Origin: CAZALT01 sp964485515
GTDB taxonomy: Bacteria > Actinomycetota > Acidimicrobiia > Acidimicrobiales > Acidimicrobilacustridaceae
Length of the DNA: 64,000 nt
Direction of reading: 5' to 3'
Assembly (NCBI GenBank): GCA_964485515.1
Contig: CAZALT010000002.1
Coordinates: forward strand, 11,478-75,477
The notes beneath the pieces were generated by a model. The model was not told where the DNA came from. It did no database searches and saw only the letters and a list, made by a program, of their open reading frames with translations. The first letter of the stretch is position 1. Each line of letters opens with the position of its first letter. Shown here piece by piece: positions 26,757 to 35,225 of the stretch. Position numbers and translations under genes: made by a program.

Positions 26757-27194
26757 TTGGGGTCAGGTAGACCAGCACATTGCCAAGGTGTGGATCGCGA
26801 GATCTGGTGCGTGAACGGCCCGCTGTTCCAGTACGTGGCGAATCGACGACGCAGCGTCGCTCCGGCTCAGACCACCGGCGGACGTCCAAGTCCTTCGATA
26901 GCGTTCTCAGCCGTGGCGCACAGGTGGGTTGAGTCGTACGAGGCTGGTGCAAGCGTTGAGTCAATCGCTGCGACTGAGGGCGTCCCCGTCAGTCAGGTTC
27001 GATTGCTGCTCGCCGGCGCCGGAGTCACCTCCAAGCGACCGCGCCGTCCCGCGGGTGGGAGACCCCAGCGATGGACGGACGACGATGTGCGTCGTTGGAG
27101 ACGGCGCATCGCCGAGGGTGCCACGCTCCGCGAGATCGCTGCCGAAGATGGTTGTCGACCTGGCACCATCAGGACGCGACTCCGCGGCGGCTGA
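26757..27194 (+). CDS. small protein with two helix-turn-helix-like segments
   Basis: The open frame encodes up to 145 residues. The C-terminal 90 hold two similar segments, VESYEAGASVESIAATEGVPVSQVRLLL and WRRRIAEGATLREIAAEDGCRPGTIRTRL. Each looks like a resolvase/sigma-type helix-turn-helix, joined by a basic linker (KRPRRPAGGRPQRW). It is therefore probably a DNA-binding protein of the mobile region. The start is uncertain: the TTG at 26757 overlaps a palindrome, and GTG codons at 26802 or 26811 may be used. It faces the convergent primase gene. Function could be excisionase-like or transcriptional control of the left end. Confidence 0.5.
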   Translation: MGSGRPAHCQGVDREIWCVNGPLFQYVANRRRSVAPAQTTGGRPSPSIAFSAVAHRWVESYEAGASVESIAATEGVPVSQVRLLLAGAGVTSKRPRRPAGGRPQRWTDDDVRRWRRRIAEGATLREIAAEDGCRPGTIRTRLRGG

Positions 27195-27232
27195 CCGGCG
27201 TGGCGTGTCGCGCATGCCGCGCTGTGTCGACA

Positions 27233-28357
27233 CTACCGGGAGGGCATCTCGACTCCTGATCGGTGCACCTGATCGAAGGGCATCGTGACCCTGAGCTCGG
27301 CCACCGCTGTGGGCGTGACCCAATCCGCCCAGTTGGGGTCGGCGAGCGCCCAGTCATTGAGGTCAACGCCATCATCGGGGGGCTCGATGAGCTCGATGCT
27401 GTGCCCTGCGTCCGCGATGAGCTCACCGAGGCGCTCGCCCCATCGTCGCCCTGCGGGATCCGCGTCGACGATGCCGGCGATGGTGATGCGTTTTTGCTGG
27501 GCGTGGTCGATAAGCGTGGCAGCGACCGTGGCGTCGGGTGCTTGGGAGCCGAGGATTCCGGCCGCAGCGAAGCCGGCCTGGGCTGCGACCAGTGCGTCGG
27601 GGATGCCCTCGCACACCACGAGGACTCCGGGACGGACCTCCCCGGTGATCTTGGGCCAGGCGACGCGGGGGTTCGCACCGAGGGACTGCCGGGGGTTCTC
27701 GTACTTCGGGCCGTCGGGGCGGGGTTGGAGGTAGCGGGTCTGCACGTAGGTGATTTGTCCGTTTCGGTCGAGGGCGGGAAACGTGGCGGCCATCGATTCG
27801 CCCCGGGGTAGTCCCGTGCGGCGGCTCATGACGTTGCGGCCGGGATCGGCGCCAAGGCGATTTTCCAGCAGGGTCTCTTTGGTGAAGCCGCGGGCATGGA
27901 GCCACTGGCGGACTCGGATCATGTCGGGGTGCCACAGGTACTCGGCGCACGCGTTGACGTAGCGGGCGACGGCGGGATCGAGAGGCTTCGGTTCCCCGCT
28001 TGCACGGGGTCGTCGCGGGCGAGGTGGGGGTAGCGGTTGGCCGAGGTGCATGCCGGAGCGGTGGGCGAGGTGTTCGATCGCCATGGTGCGATCGGTGCGG
28101 TGAGCGACCTGGATGAGGTCGATGGCGTCACCCCGGTGGGTGTCGTCGCCGGACCAGCACCGCCAGCGCTCGTGGCCCCGGCCGTCGACGTGCATCGTGA
28201 CCGACGCCCGGCTGTCGGGATGGTCCGGCACCGGGCAGTGCCAGCGCCGGCCCCACGCGGTGGTCGTCGGCTCGGCGTACTGGTCGAGCAGTTCGCGGAG
28301 ATCGGTTCGGGCCAGCACCTCGGCGATGTCGAAGTGTTGGTTGCGCGGTTCAGCCAT
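27233..28357 (-). CDS. CHC2 zinc finger/Toprim primase-like protein
   Basis: A 374-residue DnaG-like protein. The N-terminal WHCPVPDHPDS and ERWRCWSGDDTHRGDAIDLI form a CHC2-type zinc finger and glycine turn. The central LVVCEGIPDALVAAQAG and the segment IAGIVDADPAGRRWGERL are Toprim motifs, with the glutamate and D-x-D-type acidic residues. It lacks a helicase-binding domain, so it is a short element-borne primase. It probably primes the transferred strand or the element's own replication. It is the last gene of the T4SS operon, 14 bases after the VirB4 gene. Confidence 0.85.
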   Translation of the reverse strand: MAEPRNQHFDIAEVLARTDLRELLDQYAEPTTTAWGRRWHCPVPDHPDSRASVTMHVDGRGHERWRCWSGDDTHRGDAIDLIQVAHRTDRTMAIEHLAHRSGMHLGQPLPPPRPRRPRASGEPKPLDPAVARYVNACAEYLWHPDMIRVRQWLHARGFTKETLLENRLGADPGRNVMSRRTGLPRGESMAATFPALDRNGQITYVQTRYLQPRPDGPKYENPRQSLGANPRVAWPKITGEVRPGVLVVCEGIPDALVAAQAGFAAAGILGSQAPDATVAATLIDHAQQKRITIAGIVDADPAGRRWGERLGELIADAGHSIELIEPPDDGVDLNDWALADPNWADWVTPTAVAELRVTMPFDQVHRSGVEMPSR

Positions 28358-28371
28358 CGGGGCGGCTCCGG

Positions 28372-29754
28372 TCAGGTGGTCATCGCTTCGTCGGTGTCGA
28401 ACAGCGCTCGTTCCCGAGCGGTGAGCACCTGCTGCACGACGGCGGCGCGTTGTTGGATCTGCCACAGCGCCCGGCCCCGCACGAGCTGGCCGACCAAGGC
28501 CGTCTCGCGCTCGGTGAGGGCGAACAGCTCGGCGGCGCGGGGGAGCTGGTCGGTGGGTTGGCGCAACAGCACCCGGGTCTGCACGTCGGCGAGCAGCCCG
28601 GCGGCGATCTTGGCGTCGGCGGTCCCGTCGTCGGCCTGCGCGGTGAGATCCGAGGGGCGGTGACAGATCAGCCAGGTCGACACCCCGTAGGTGCGGGCCA
28701 GCTTGAGCGAGGACTGGAAGTGATGGGCGCCGTGGCGGACTGCGGCCCACGCTTCGTCGATGACCTGGATGACGCGACGGTCGGAGTGGCGTTGCAGCAC
28801 AGCGCCGAGCCAGTGGGTGGCGGCCAGCATCACCAACGGGAGCGCCTCGGAATCGCCATACACGGCGGAGAGGTCGATGACGACGCCGGCCCCGTCGACC
28901 CAGTCGACCCCGACGGTGGTGGCTCCGTCGAACATGCCTCGCAGGGTGCGAGACATCAGCTTGTCCAAGGCGAAGATGAGGGGACCCGCCGCGGTGGCCA
29001 GTTCCAGCGGTGACGAACGGGTCAGAGCGACGAGCTCGGGGGCGGGGTCGCTTGCGGCGGCCATGACGTCGGCCAGCGTGAATGGCTGACGGGAGGCGGC
29101 GAGGCGGTGGATGGCCCAGCCCAACAGGGCGTCCTCGGTGGGATCGAGGCGCCGGCCGAGCACGGCGATGATCAACGCGGCGACGAGGCCCTGACGGCTT
29201 AGCGCGTCGGCGGGGTCATCGCCGGGGCGGGGGTCCATTGGGTTGAGGCGCGACACGCCGCCGGGGTGGAGCTTGATCACCGCCAGTCCGAGAGCGTGAG
29301 CCAGCGGTGTGTACTCGCCCTTGGGATCGAGGATGGCCACGAAGCGGCGGTTCCCGTAGACGGCGAGCGACCGGGACAGGAATGCCTTGACGGTTGACGA
29401 TTTCCCCGAGCCCACCTCACCCATGACCATCACGTTCGGGTTGGTCAGGGCAGTTCCGTACAACTCGAAGGGGTCGTAGTGAAAGGCACTCATCCCCGCG
29501 GTGACCGAGACCCCCATGTACGGACCGCGGTCACCGAAACCGGCATCGGCGTGGAACGGGTACACCGACCGCAGATGCGCAGCGGTGGATCGGTGCCAGT
29601 CGACGCGCAGTGCCGGGCCCGGACGCCACAGCGGAGGTCGGTCCTCGTCCGTGGTGGTGTGGCGGGGCGCCCGCGATGGAGCGGCCGCCTGGTGTTCGAG
29701 ACGCGCGGCCTGCGATGGACGCAGGCGGGGCTGAGCTCGGTTGGCGCGCCTCAT
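28372..29754 (-). CDS. VirB4/TraG-like type IV secretion ATPase
   Basis: A 460-residue motor ATPase of the conjugation machine. Walker A is GEVGSGKS at residues 112-119 and Walker B is RRVIQVIDEAWAAV in the second half. The segment ARTYGVSTWLICHRPSDL is a typical VirB4/FtsK-HerA sensor region, and VAILDPKGEY follows the first strand. It lacks the N-terminal VirB4 domain, which appears to be carried by the adjacent SCO6880-type protein. The ATG overlaps that gene's TGA. It would energise pilus assembly or substrate transfer at the cytoplasmic membrane. Confidence 0.88.
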   Translation of the reverse strand: MRRANRAQPRLRPSQAARLEHQAAAPSRAPRHTTTDEDRPPLWRPGPALRVDWHRSTAAHLRSVYPFHADAGFGDRGPYMGVSVTAGMSAFHYDPFELYGTALTNPNVMVMGEVGSGKSSTVKAFLSRSLAVYGNRRFVAILDPKGEYTPLAHALGLAVIKLHPGGVSRLNPMDPRPGDDPADALSRQGLVAALIIAVLGRRLDPTEDALLGWAIHRLAASRQPFTLADVMAAASDPAPELVALTRSSPLELATAAGPLIFALDKLMSRTLRGMFDGATTVGVDWVDGAGVVIDLSAVYGDSEALPLVMLAATHWLGAVLQRHSDRRVIQVIDEAWAAVRHGAHHFQSSLKLARTYGVSTWLICHRPSDLTAQADDGTADAKIAAGLLADVQTRVLLRQPTDQLPRAAELFALTERETALVGQLVRGRALWQIQQRAAVVQQVLTARERALFDTDEAMTT

Positions 29755-31235
29755 GTCATCGACCTCGACGGCGCCACGGTGCGTCCGAGGGGCAGGCTGG
29801 CTGCCCAGCCGAGATCGTGGCGAGCCTCGAGCGGGCGGAGGTCGATGAGTGCCTGTGCTGCGCTCTGCTCGACCGCGGCGCACGCATCGTCGAGCACATC
29901 GAGATCCGGTGCGGTGACCGTGACGAGGCCGGCGAAGCGGAACTCGGGATGGCCCTGGGCCAGCTCGTGTTCGCGGGTGTTCACGTCATCGAGGCGCTTG
30001 CGGTCTTTGGCCGAGACCCGAAAGCCCCGCCGTTCCTTCATCTCGGCGTCGGCCTCGCGACTCATCACCTCACGGTCCGCCGCCCGCGCCGCCTTCGACG
30101 TCGCCACCGGCTCCATCACGACCGTCACGGTTCGCGTCGCATCAACGGTGGCGAGCAGCGGACCGAGCCAATCAGCGGTGACCGGCAACATGGGCCACGA
30201 CGCCACCCGGAAGCAGCGGTGCACCGACCGGTCCACGGCGGCGTGACCCCAGCTCGCCTCGACAGCCATCGGGCCCCACTCGATGGCGTCGCGTCCCATT
30301 GCCGCCGCCAGGGACCGGGTCAGCTCGGCGACATGGCGAGACCGGCCCGGATCCGAGCGCAGACGCACTGCCTCGCACAGCTCAGCCGGGGCGAGCGGCT
30401 CGCCGGTGGCGAGCCCGGCCGTGGCGAGTCGTTCGTTGAACAGGTGAACCTCGTCGAGGAGGGTTTCGACGGCGGCGTCGAGCGCCGAGGTTGTGCGTCG
30501 GTTGCGGACCCGCCGCTGGTCGACCGTTACGGCGAGGAGCACGTCATGGGTGACCGTGGCTCGGGCCTGGGTGTCGACGAGGTCGAGGTAGTCGGCCGTG
30601 TTGTCGTCTGAGGTGGCAGTGACTCCCAGGTCGGCGAGGAACTCGCGGTGGCCGTCGACGCCGACGGCATGAGCCCACTCCTGCCAGCACACCCGCACCA
30701 CGGCGCAACGTTCCCGGGCGAACGGGGCCAACGCTGCGCCCCACGACGCCAGCAAGGCGTCCTGCTCGTCGGGTGCGGCCAACGGGAAGCCTCGCCCCTG
30801 AGCTCGCACCACCGCTGTCACGGTGCCGTCGCGTCGGTCACGGATCACCCCGACACCGATCGGTCGGGTCAGCCACGTGACGGGCACTTCGAGCAGCTCG
30901 AGACCGGCGAGCACGGCGGGCACGTCGTGTTCGTAGCCGGGGCCCGCCCCGAGCAGCGACGATCGCACCCACACCCGACGACGTCGCAGCCGGGCCACGC
31001 CCAGGCGGAGCGCAGGAACGGCGACCTCGGCGAGCGGTGCGCCCCGCACCCGACCGAACGCGACCACGACCGCAATGACGGGCCCGGCCAAGGACAGCGC
31101 GGGTGGTGCGCTGGTCTGCATCACCACGGCCAGCCACAGCACTCCGACGATCAGCGGAACGGCCTGCCGACCGGCCAGACCAACCAACAGGCCCGGTCGG
31201 CTGGCATCCCCGAACTGGTAGGTGCGCGCCATCAT
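29751..31235 (-). CDS. SCO6880 family conjugation protein (PrgI/VirB4-N-like)
   Basis: A 494-residue protein of the SCO6880 family that accompanies VirB4 in actinobacterial conjugative elements. Residues about 20-55 hold two close membrane segments (VPLIVGVLWLAVVMQ and LAGPVIAVVVAFG) like PrgI/VirB3 proteins. The rest is soluble and resembles the VirB4 N-terminal domain, with WLTRPIGVGVIRDRRDGTV and ALAPFARERCAVVRVCWQEW. It lacks Walker motifs. The start is a double ATG overlapping the stop of the TrbL-like gene. It is likely an inner-membrane platform component docking the VirB4 ATPase. Confidence 0.85.
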   Translation of the reverse strand: MMARTYQFGDASRPGLLVGLAGRQAVPLIVGVLWLAVVMQTSAPPALSLAGPVIAVVVAFGRVRGAPLAEVAVPALRLGVARLRRRRVWVRSSLLGAGPGYEHDVPAVLAGLELLEVPVTWLTRPIGVGVIRDRRDGTVTAVVRAQGRGFPLAAPDEQDALLASWGAALAPFARERCAVVRVCWQEWAHAVGVDGHREFLADLGVTATSDDNTADYLDLVDTQARATVTHDVLLAVTVDQRRVRNRRTTSALDAAVETLLDEVHLFNERLATAGLATGEPLAPAELCEAVRLRSDPGRSRHVAELTRSLAAAMGRDAIEWGPMAVEASWGHAAVDRSVHRCFRVASWPMLPVTADWLGPLLATVDATRTVTVVMEPVATSKAARAADREVMSREADAEMKERRGFRVSAKDRKRLDDVNTREHELAQGHPEFRFAGLVTVTAPDLDVLDDACAAVEQSAAQALIDLRPLEARHDLGWAASLPLGRTVAPSRSMT

Positions 31236-32548
31236 CGGCCGCCTTCGAAGCGGGGCAAGGGCCGCGTGGCTGCCGAGCCCGGGGCCCGCTGGCCGTCCTG
31301 CGCAGCGTCCGCGGTCGAGGACGCCGCTCCGGTCGTCCGGTCGACTGCCGAACGGCCGGCGGTGACCATGGTGGTCGCGGCCATCACCGGAAGTGCCACA
31401 GCCCCGCCCGAACCCGCCCCAGAAGATGCTGCCGACCCCGCGGAGCCCGAAGCACCGGCCGCAGCCCCGCCTGGACCACCAGGCCCTGCGGCACCGCCGC
31501 CACCCGGTCCCGCCCCTGGACCCGGGCCAGTTGGTCCGCCCGAGGGTGAACTCCCGCCACCGGATCCGGGCACACCGCCACTGGCCATCTTGGAGACCGA
31601 GCTCCCCAGGTTGCGCGCCGAGTTGGCCGCATACATCCCGGTCATTGCCTGGCGACCCCAGCCGCCGGCGATGCCTGCGCCGATCACTGCTCCTTCGACG
31701 GTCGGCATCAGCTTGTACAGCACGACCGGAGTGATCGACGCCACGGCGAAGCACACGACCCCGGCGAACAGCACGCCGAGCGCGCTCATGCCGTCATCGA
31801 CCGGATCACCGGTGGGCGACAGGTCGGCGGCGTTGCCCAGCATCTTCACCGCCAGCGTCAGGGTGGCGACGATGGCGAGCTTGGAGAAGATCAACGCCAC
31901 GGCGAGATGCACGATCTTGCGGGACGACTCGCGGAACATGGGCAGCACCGACGAGGCGAACACCAGCGGCACCATGAGCGCGGTGACGTAGATGAGCGCG
32001 CCGCGCATGGCCAGCGCGATGGCGAGGCCGATGAGCGCCAGGTACATGAGCAGCATCATCAGCACCGACAGGAACCCCATCTGGGTCATCGACGACGCGC
32101 CCATGATGGCGATCACCCACTCGAGCAGGCCCTGCAGGTCGGCCCGGGCATGAGACCAGATTCCGGCCGACAGTTCGTCGACGACACCGAGCATCGTGTC
32201 CATCACGGTGATGGAAAGGGCGGTGGCCACGATCGACCATGCGGCCTGCTTGAACGCGTCAGCGATCTGTTCGGGACGGCCAGCCAGGGCGGCCTGGATG
32301 GCCGACGCCAACATGAGCGCAACGACCACCGACAGAGCGAGCAGCCCGATGGGGCCGAGTAGCTCAGTCGTGAACCATGGCTCGCGCAGGCGGGGAGTGG
32401 TCGCAGTGTCGAGGGTGGCCCAGATCCACTCGATCAAGAAGGCCAGGCCTCGTGCCATCCACGACACGATCCCGTCGAACACCGAGGTCATCGCCGCGTC
32501 GCCGACACGGCCCAACAGCTCGTCCACGCCGGGCAGTGACGGCATCAT
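31232..32548 (-). CDS. TrbL/VirB6-like polytopic membrane protein with Gly-rich tail
   Basis: A 438-residue protein with at least six hydrophobic segments between residues 50 and 295, including GLLALSVVVALMLASAI, LSVLMMLLMYLALIGLAIALA and ALGVLFAGVVCFAVASI. A low-complexity tail rich in Gly, Ser, Pro and Ala follows (about 325-438). This layout is that of TrbL/VirB6 channel proteins of conjugation systems. It probably forms part of the translocation channel in the cytoplasmic membrane. It is coupled by ATGA overlaps to genes on both sides. The function of the flexible tail is unknown. Confidence 0.8.
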   Translation of the reverse strand: MMPSLPGVDELLGRVGDAAMTSVFDGIVSWMARGLAFLIEWIWATLDTATTPRLREPWFTTELLGPIGLLALSVVVALMLASAIQAALAGRPEQIADAFKQAAWSIVATALSITVMDTMLGVVDELSAGIWSHARADLQGLLEWVIAIMGASSMTQMGFLSVLMMLLMYLALIGLAIALAMRGALIYVTALMVPLVFASSVLPMFRESSRKIVHLAVALIFSKLAIVATLTLAVKMLGNAADLSPTGDPVDDGMSALGVLFAGVVCFAVASITPVVLYKLMPTVEGAVIGAGIAGGWGRQAMTGMYAANSARNLGSSVSKMASGGVPGSGGGSSPSGGPTGPGPGAGPGGGGAAGPGGPGGAAAGASGSAGSAASSGAGSGGAVALPVMAATTMVTAGRSAVDRTTGAASSTADAAQDGQRAPGSAATRPLPRFEGGR

Positions 32549-33237
32549 GGTCCGACCGCCTCGGGAGTAGGTGGCCAGGCCAGGACCTCACGGATCTCCG
32601 AGCCGGAGGCGACGTCGACCTCGGCCGGGGGAGCGGGCACCGGCCCCGGTGTCGTGGCCCACTGGTCGACCTTCCAGTCGTCGTCGACCCAGACGAGATC
32701 GATCGTCGACGTGCGCCACAGCTGGCGGGGCACCGCGTCGTCACCCGCGGTGATGACGACCACGGACCACACCTGCACCTGGACCTCGTCGTCCGAGCGG
32801 GGCATGGCCGTGGCCGTCAAGGTGTGCTCGCCCCAACGGAGATCGTCGAGCACGAGGCTGCGTTCGCCGAGCGAGAACATCAGGTCGTCGAGGTCCCGGG
32901 CCGTGGCGTCGACCAGGGTCGGCCCGTAGCTGGGTGTGGCCATGGCCAGCACAACGTCGCGGCGCACCAGCGGCCCCGAGGTCGCGACCAGACCGGTGAG
33001 GCCCACGAAGGCGGACGCCGCGGCGGTCGCTCCGTCGACGTCGTGGCTCCAGCCCACCGGCACCCCGAACACCACGCCAGTGGGACCATCGCCGTCATGG
33101 GGGAGCTCTGATGCCGGTCCAAACGTCGCCGGCAGCGAGCTCTCCGCCGACGAGCCCGACCCGCACGCGGAGGCGAGGACGGCGAGACACAACACTGGCG
33201 GCAAGCACCGGCGCCAAGAGATCGGTCGGCGGCTCAT
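32545..33237 (-). CDS. conjugation-associated lipoprotein
   Basis: A 230-residue secreted protein. The N-terminus MSRRPISWRRCLPPVLCLAVLASACGSGSS has a signal peptide with a lipobox ending in a lipidated cysteine. The mature part has a TraM/VirB8-like or NTF2-like outline (an SVVVITAGDD strand and a VDDDWKVDQWATTPGPVP strand), seen in Gram-positive VirB8 homologues that sit outside the membrane. The assignment to VirB8 is inference from size and position between pilin-like and TrbL-like genes. It is coupled to both by ATGA overlaps. Confidence 0.65.
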   Translation of the reverse strand: MSRRPISWRRCLPPVLCLAVLASACGSGSSAESSLPATFGPASELPHDGDGPTGVVFGVPVGWSHDVDGATAAASAFVGLTGLVATSGPLVRRDVVLAMATPSYGPTLVDATARDLDDLMFSLGERSLVLDDLRWGEHTLTATAMPRSDDEVQVQVWSVVVITAGDDAVPRQLWRTSTIDLVWVDDDWKVDQWATTPGPVPAPPAEVDVASGSEIREVLAWPPTPEAVGP

Positions 33238-33575
33238 GTCGCGTTGTAGACCTGGGTCGCGAAGGCATGGGCCATTCCCGCCAGCGCGGCGGCCCCGACA
33301 CCGCCCAGGACCCACTTGCGGCCCGCCGATGCCGCGCCGTAGTTGTTGCCGAAGTGGCCGACCCCGACCGCAACACCGCCGCCGAGCATCCCGGCCATCG
33401 CCGCAGCCAACGCGCCCCACTTCAACCAGCCCAGGACCGAGGTAACGAGTCCCGCTCCAGGCATCGAGCCATCCGGGGCCGGGTCGGGGATCTGAGCTGC
33501 CGCGACACCAGCACAGAGCCCGAGCGTCACGATCACGGTGAGCACCGCGGTGACGAGTTGACGAACACGAACCAT
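33234..33575 (-). CDS. VirB2-like pilin or small membrane protein of the T4SS
   Basis: A 113-residue protein with a cleavable signal peptide (LVTAVLTVIVTLGLCAGVAAAQ) followed by two hydrophobic segments (GALAAAMAGMLGGGVAVGVG and WVLGGVGAAALAGMAHAFA) joined by a short polar loop. This matches VirB2/TraA-type propilins. It is the first gene of the T4SS operon. GGAGG lies just upstream of the ATG at 33575, and a large inverted repeat lies 52-120 bases upstream. The assignment rests on topology and position. Confidence 0.65.
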   Translation of the reverse strand: MVRVRQLVTAVLTVIVTLGLCAGVAAAQIPDPAPDGSMPGAGLVTSVLGWLKWGALAAAMAGMLGGGVAVGVGHFGNNYGAASAGRKWVLGGVGAAALAGMAHAFATQVYNAT

Positions 33576-33619
33576 GAGTCCTCCAAAGGTCTCGGCGCCG
33601 CGCCTGCTGCGCGGCCCAC

Positions 33620-33701
33620 CCACCACACGCACTCCGACACCGCCGCGCGTCGCTCACATTTCTCACAGCGACGCGCGGCGGTGAGGGAGTGCGTAGGGAG
33701 G
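33620..33701. promoter_or_regulatory. large inverted repeat with two facing copies of the bipartite motif (T4SS divergent promoter)
   Basis: Arms 33627-33654 and 33667-33694 match at 26 of 28 positions around a 12-base loop. Each arm is one copy of the bipartite motif: AGCGACGCG, 13 bases, GTGCGT. The rightward copy (33667-33701) ends in GTGCGTAGGGAGG and runs into the ribosome-binding site of the hydrolase gene at 33704. The leftward copy points at the pilin-like gene at 33575. It probably holds both divergent promoters or the binding sites of their regulator. Confidence 0.7.
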
Positions 33702-33703
33702 AC

Positions 33704-34735
33704 ATGGGCTTCAAGGCAATCGCAGCCGGCGCGGCACTGTTCGGCACCGTCCTCACCACGGCACTGCTGCCCGCGGTGCTGGCTCCGGCCCTCGAGAACA
33801 TCCGAGCTCCATGTACGGGAACACCGACGACCGGGGTCGACCCGGTACTGGCCACGATCCGCCAGCTCGAATCCGGCGGGGACTACACCGCACGCGCCGC
33901 AGGCTCATCGGCGTCGGGCGCCTACCAGTTCATCGACCCGACCTGGGCGAACTACGGCGGCTACCCCCACGCCTACCTCGCCCCACCCGCGGTACAAGAC
34001 GCCAAAGCCACCGAGCACGTCGCCGCCGTCCTGGCCGCCAACAACAACGACGTGTCGCTCGTGCCCGTCTCCTGGTACCTCGGCCACGTCCCCGCACCAG
34101 GATCCGCAGAGTGGGACACCATCCCGTACCCCGAGGCCGGCAACCGGCTCACCCCTCGCCAGTACCAATCCAAGTGGATGACCGCCTACCGAACACACAC
34201 CGGCGAAGCCCCGCCAGCCGCCCCCGAAGCCGCGGTGTGCGCCGGCGGCCAAGCACCCACCCTCCCCGGCGGATGGGCGCTCCCCGGACCACGCGACGTC
34301 CTCGACGCCACGGCCGGCCAGCTCGACGATCCCCACCACGACTATCCGGCGTGGGACTGGTCCATCCCCATCGGCACCCCCATCTACGCCGTGCGGGGCG
34401 GAACCGTCACCGCCGTGACCACCGAAGACCGCAACTGCGCCGGAGTCGCTGCCTGCCAGGCGTGCGGGCTCGGCGTCATCGTCACCGAGCCCGATGGCGT
34501 CCAGTGGACCTACTGCCATGGTTCGGCTCAGACCGTCGGCCCAGGGGACTCCATCGCAGCGGGACAACAACTTCTCGTGTCGGGCAACACCGGAAACAGC
34601 ACGGGCCCCCACCTCCACCTCGCCATCCGGATCGACGGAGTTGGGCGGTGTCCCCAGACGCTGATCGGATCGCTCTATCGAGACGGCGTCGGCCTCGACC
34701 CGACCCAACTCCCCACTCACGGATGCACCTACTGA
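33704..34735 (+). CDS. bifunctional peptidoglycan hydrolase: lytic transglycosylase plus M23 peptidase
   Basis: A 343-residue secreted cell-wall hydrolase that would open peptidoglycan for the conjugation channel. After a signal anchor (AIAAGAALFGTVLTTALLPAVLA) comes a transglycosylase-like domain (about 48-155) with IRQLESGGDYTAR, SSASGAYQFIDPTWANYGGY and the catalytic glutamate in LESGG. Residues about 200-343 are an M23/LytM domain with HHDYPAWDWSIPIGTPIYAV and GNTGNSTGPHLHLAIR, whose H-x-H binds zinc. GGGAGG at 33696-33701 supports the ATG at 33704. It diverges from the T4SS operon from a shared inverted repeat. Equivalent VirB1 or CwlT proteins serve Gram-positive conjugation. Confidence 0.9.
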   Translation: MGFKAIAAGAALFGTVLTTALLPAVLAPALENIRAPCTGTPTTGVDPVLATIRQLESGGDYTARAAGSSASGAYQFIDPTWANYGGYPHAYLAPPAVQDAKATEHVAAVLAANNNDVSLVPVSWYLGHVPAPGSAEWDTIPYPEAGNRLTPRQYQSKWMTAYRTHTGEAPPAAPEAAVCAGGQAPTLPGGWALPGPRDVLDATAGQLDDPHHDYPAWDWSIPIGTPIYAVRGGTVTAVTTEDRNCAGVAACQACGLGVIVTEPDGVQWTYCHGSAQTVGPGDSIAAGQQLLVSGNTGNSTGPHLHLAIRIDGVGRCPQTLIGSLYRDGVGLDPTQLPTHGCTY

Positions 34736-34736
34736 G

Positions 34737-35084
34737 ATGACGGTCCCGTCCACGGAGCGACTCGCTGTCTCTCGACGCGCGCTGCGGGTCGCCGTCACCA
34801 CGCTGCGACTCGGACTCGTCGACCACCGCGTTGTCGAACCCGAACGTTGGGACGACGCGGTTACAACAGCGGCACGCGCGTGCTTCGAGATCGACGGCGC
34901 GATCCGCCGCCAGATCTTCGGGCTCTTCCGGGCCGCCCGGTGGGGCGAGGCCGAGGAACTCGAACGCGCGATCAACCAGCTCAGCGAGGGCCTTGCCGTG
35001 GACGCGTGGAGCACCCCGTCGACCTGCGACCAGCTCCGGTTGTTCCCACTGCCGGGAGGGCCCCACACATGTGCCGAGACGTGA
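34737..35084 (+). CDS. hypothetical protein, 115 residues
   Basis: I do not recognise this protein. It begins one base after the hydrolase stop, so the two are probably co-transcribed. The sequence is soluble and mainly helical, with many arginines (RRALRVAVTTLRLGLVDHRVVEPERWDDAVTTA), and has no signal peptide or membrane segment. The C-terminal PSTCDQLRLFPLPGGPHTCAET contains two cysteines. Its role may be regulatory or structural in transfer. Confidence 0.6.
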   Translation: MTVPSTERLAVSRRALRVAVTTLRLGLVDHRVVEPERWDDAVTTAARACFEIDGAIRRQIFGLFRAARWGEAEELERAINQLSEGLAVDAWSTPSTCDQLRLFPLPGGPHTCAET

Positions 35085-35225
35085 CAGGTCGCCAACGCAC
35101 TCCGCAGCAGTGCCCGTTCGATCTCAGGTAGACGACTCACAACGACCCTGGACACCCCAGAATCCCTGGAGCACGATGGCGCTACGGCAGCCCGTCGGCG
35201 TGGCTGGGTCGTTCGGAGGTGGGCA

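Noticed and set aside
26640..26770. Possible tRNA or tRNA-derived attachment site at the region boundary
   Set aside because: No cloverleaf or T-loop sequence can be formed. The only structure is the nested palindrome.
35085..35225. Possible further copy of the bipartite motif near AACGCACTCCG
   Set aside because: Only the second core fits; the first core at the required 13-base distance matches at 4 of 9 positions.
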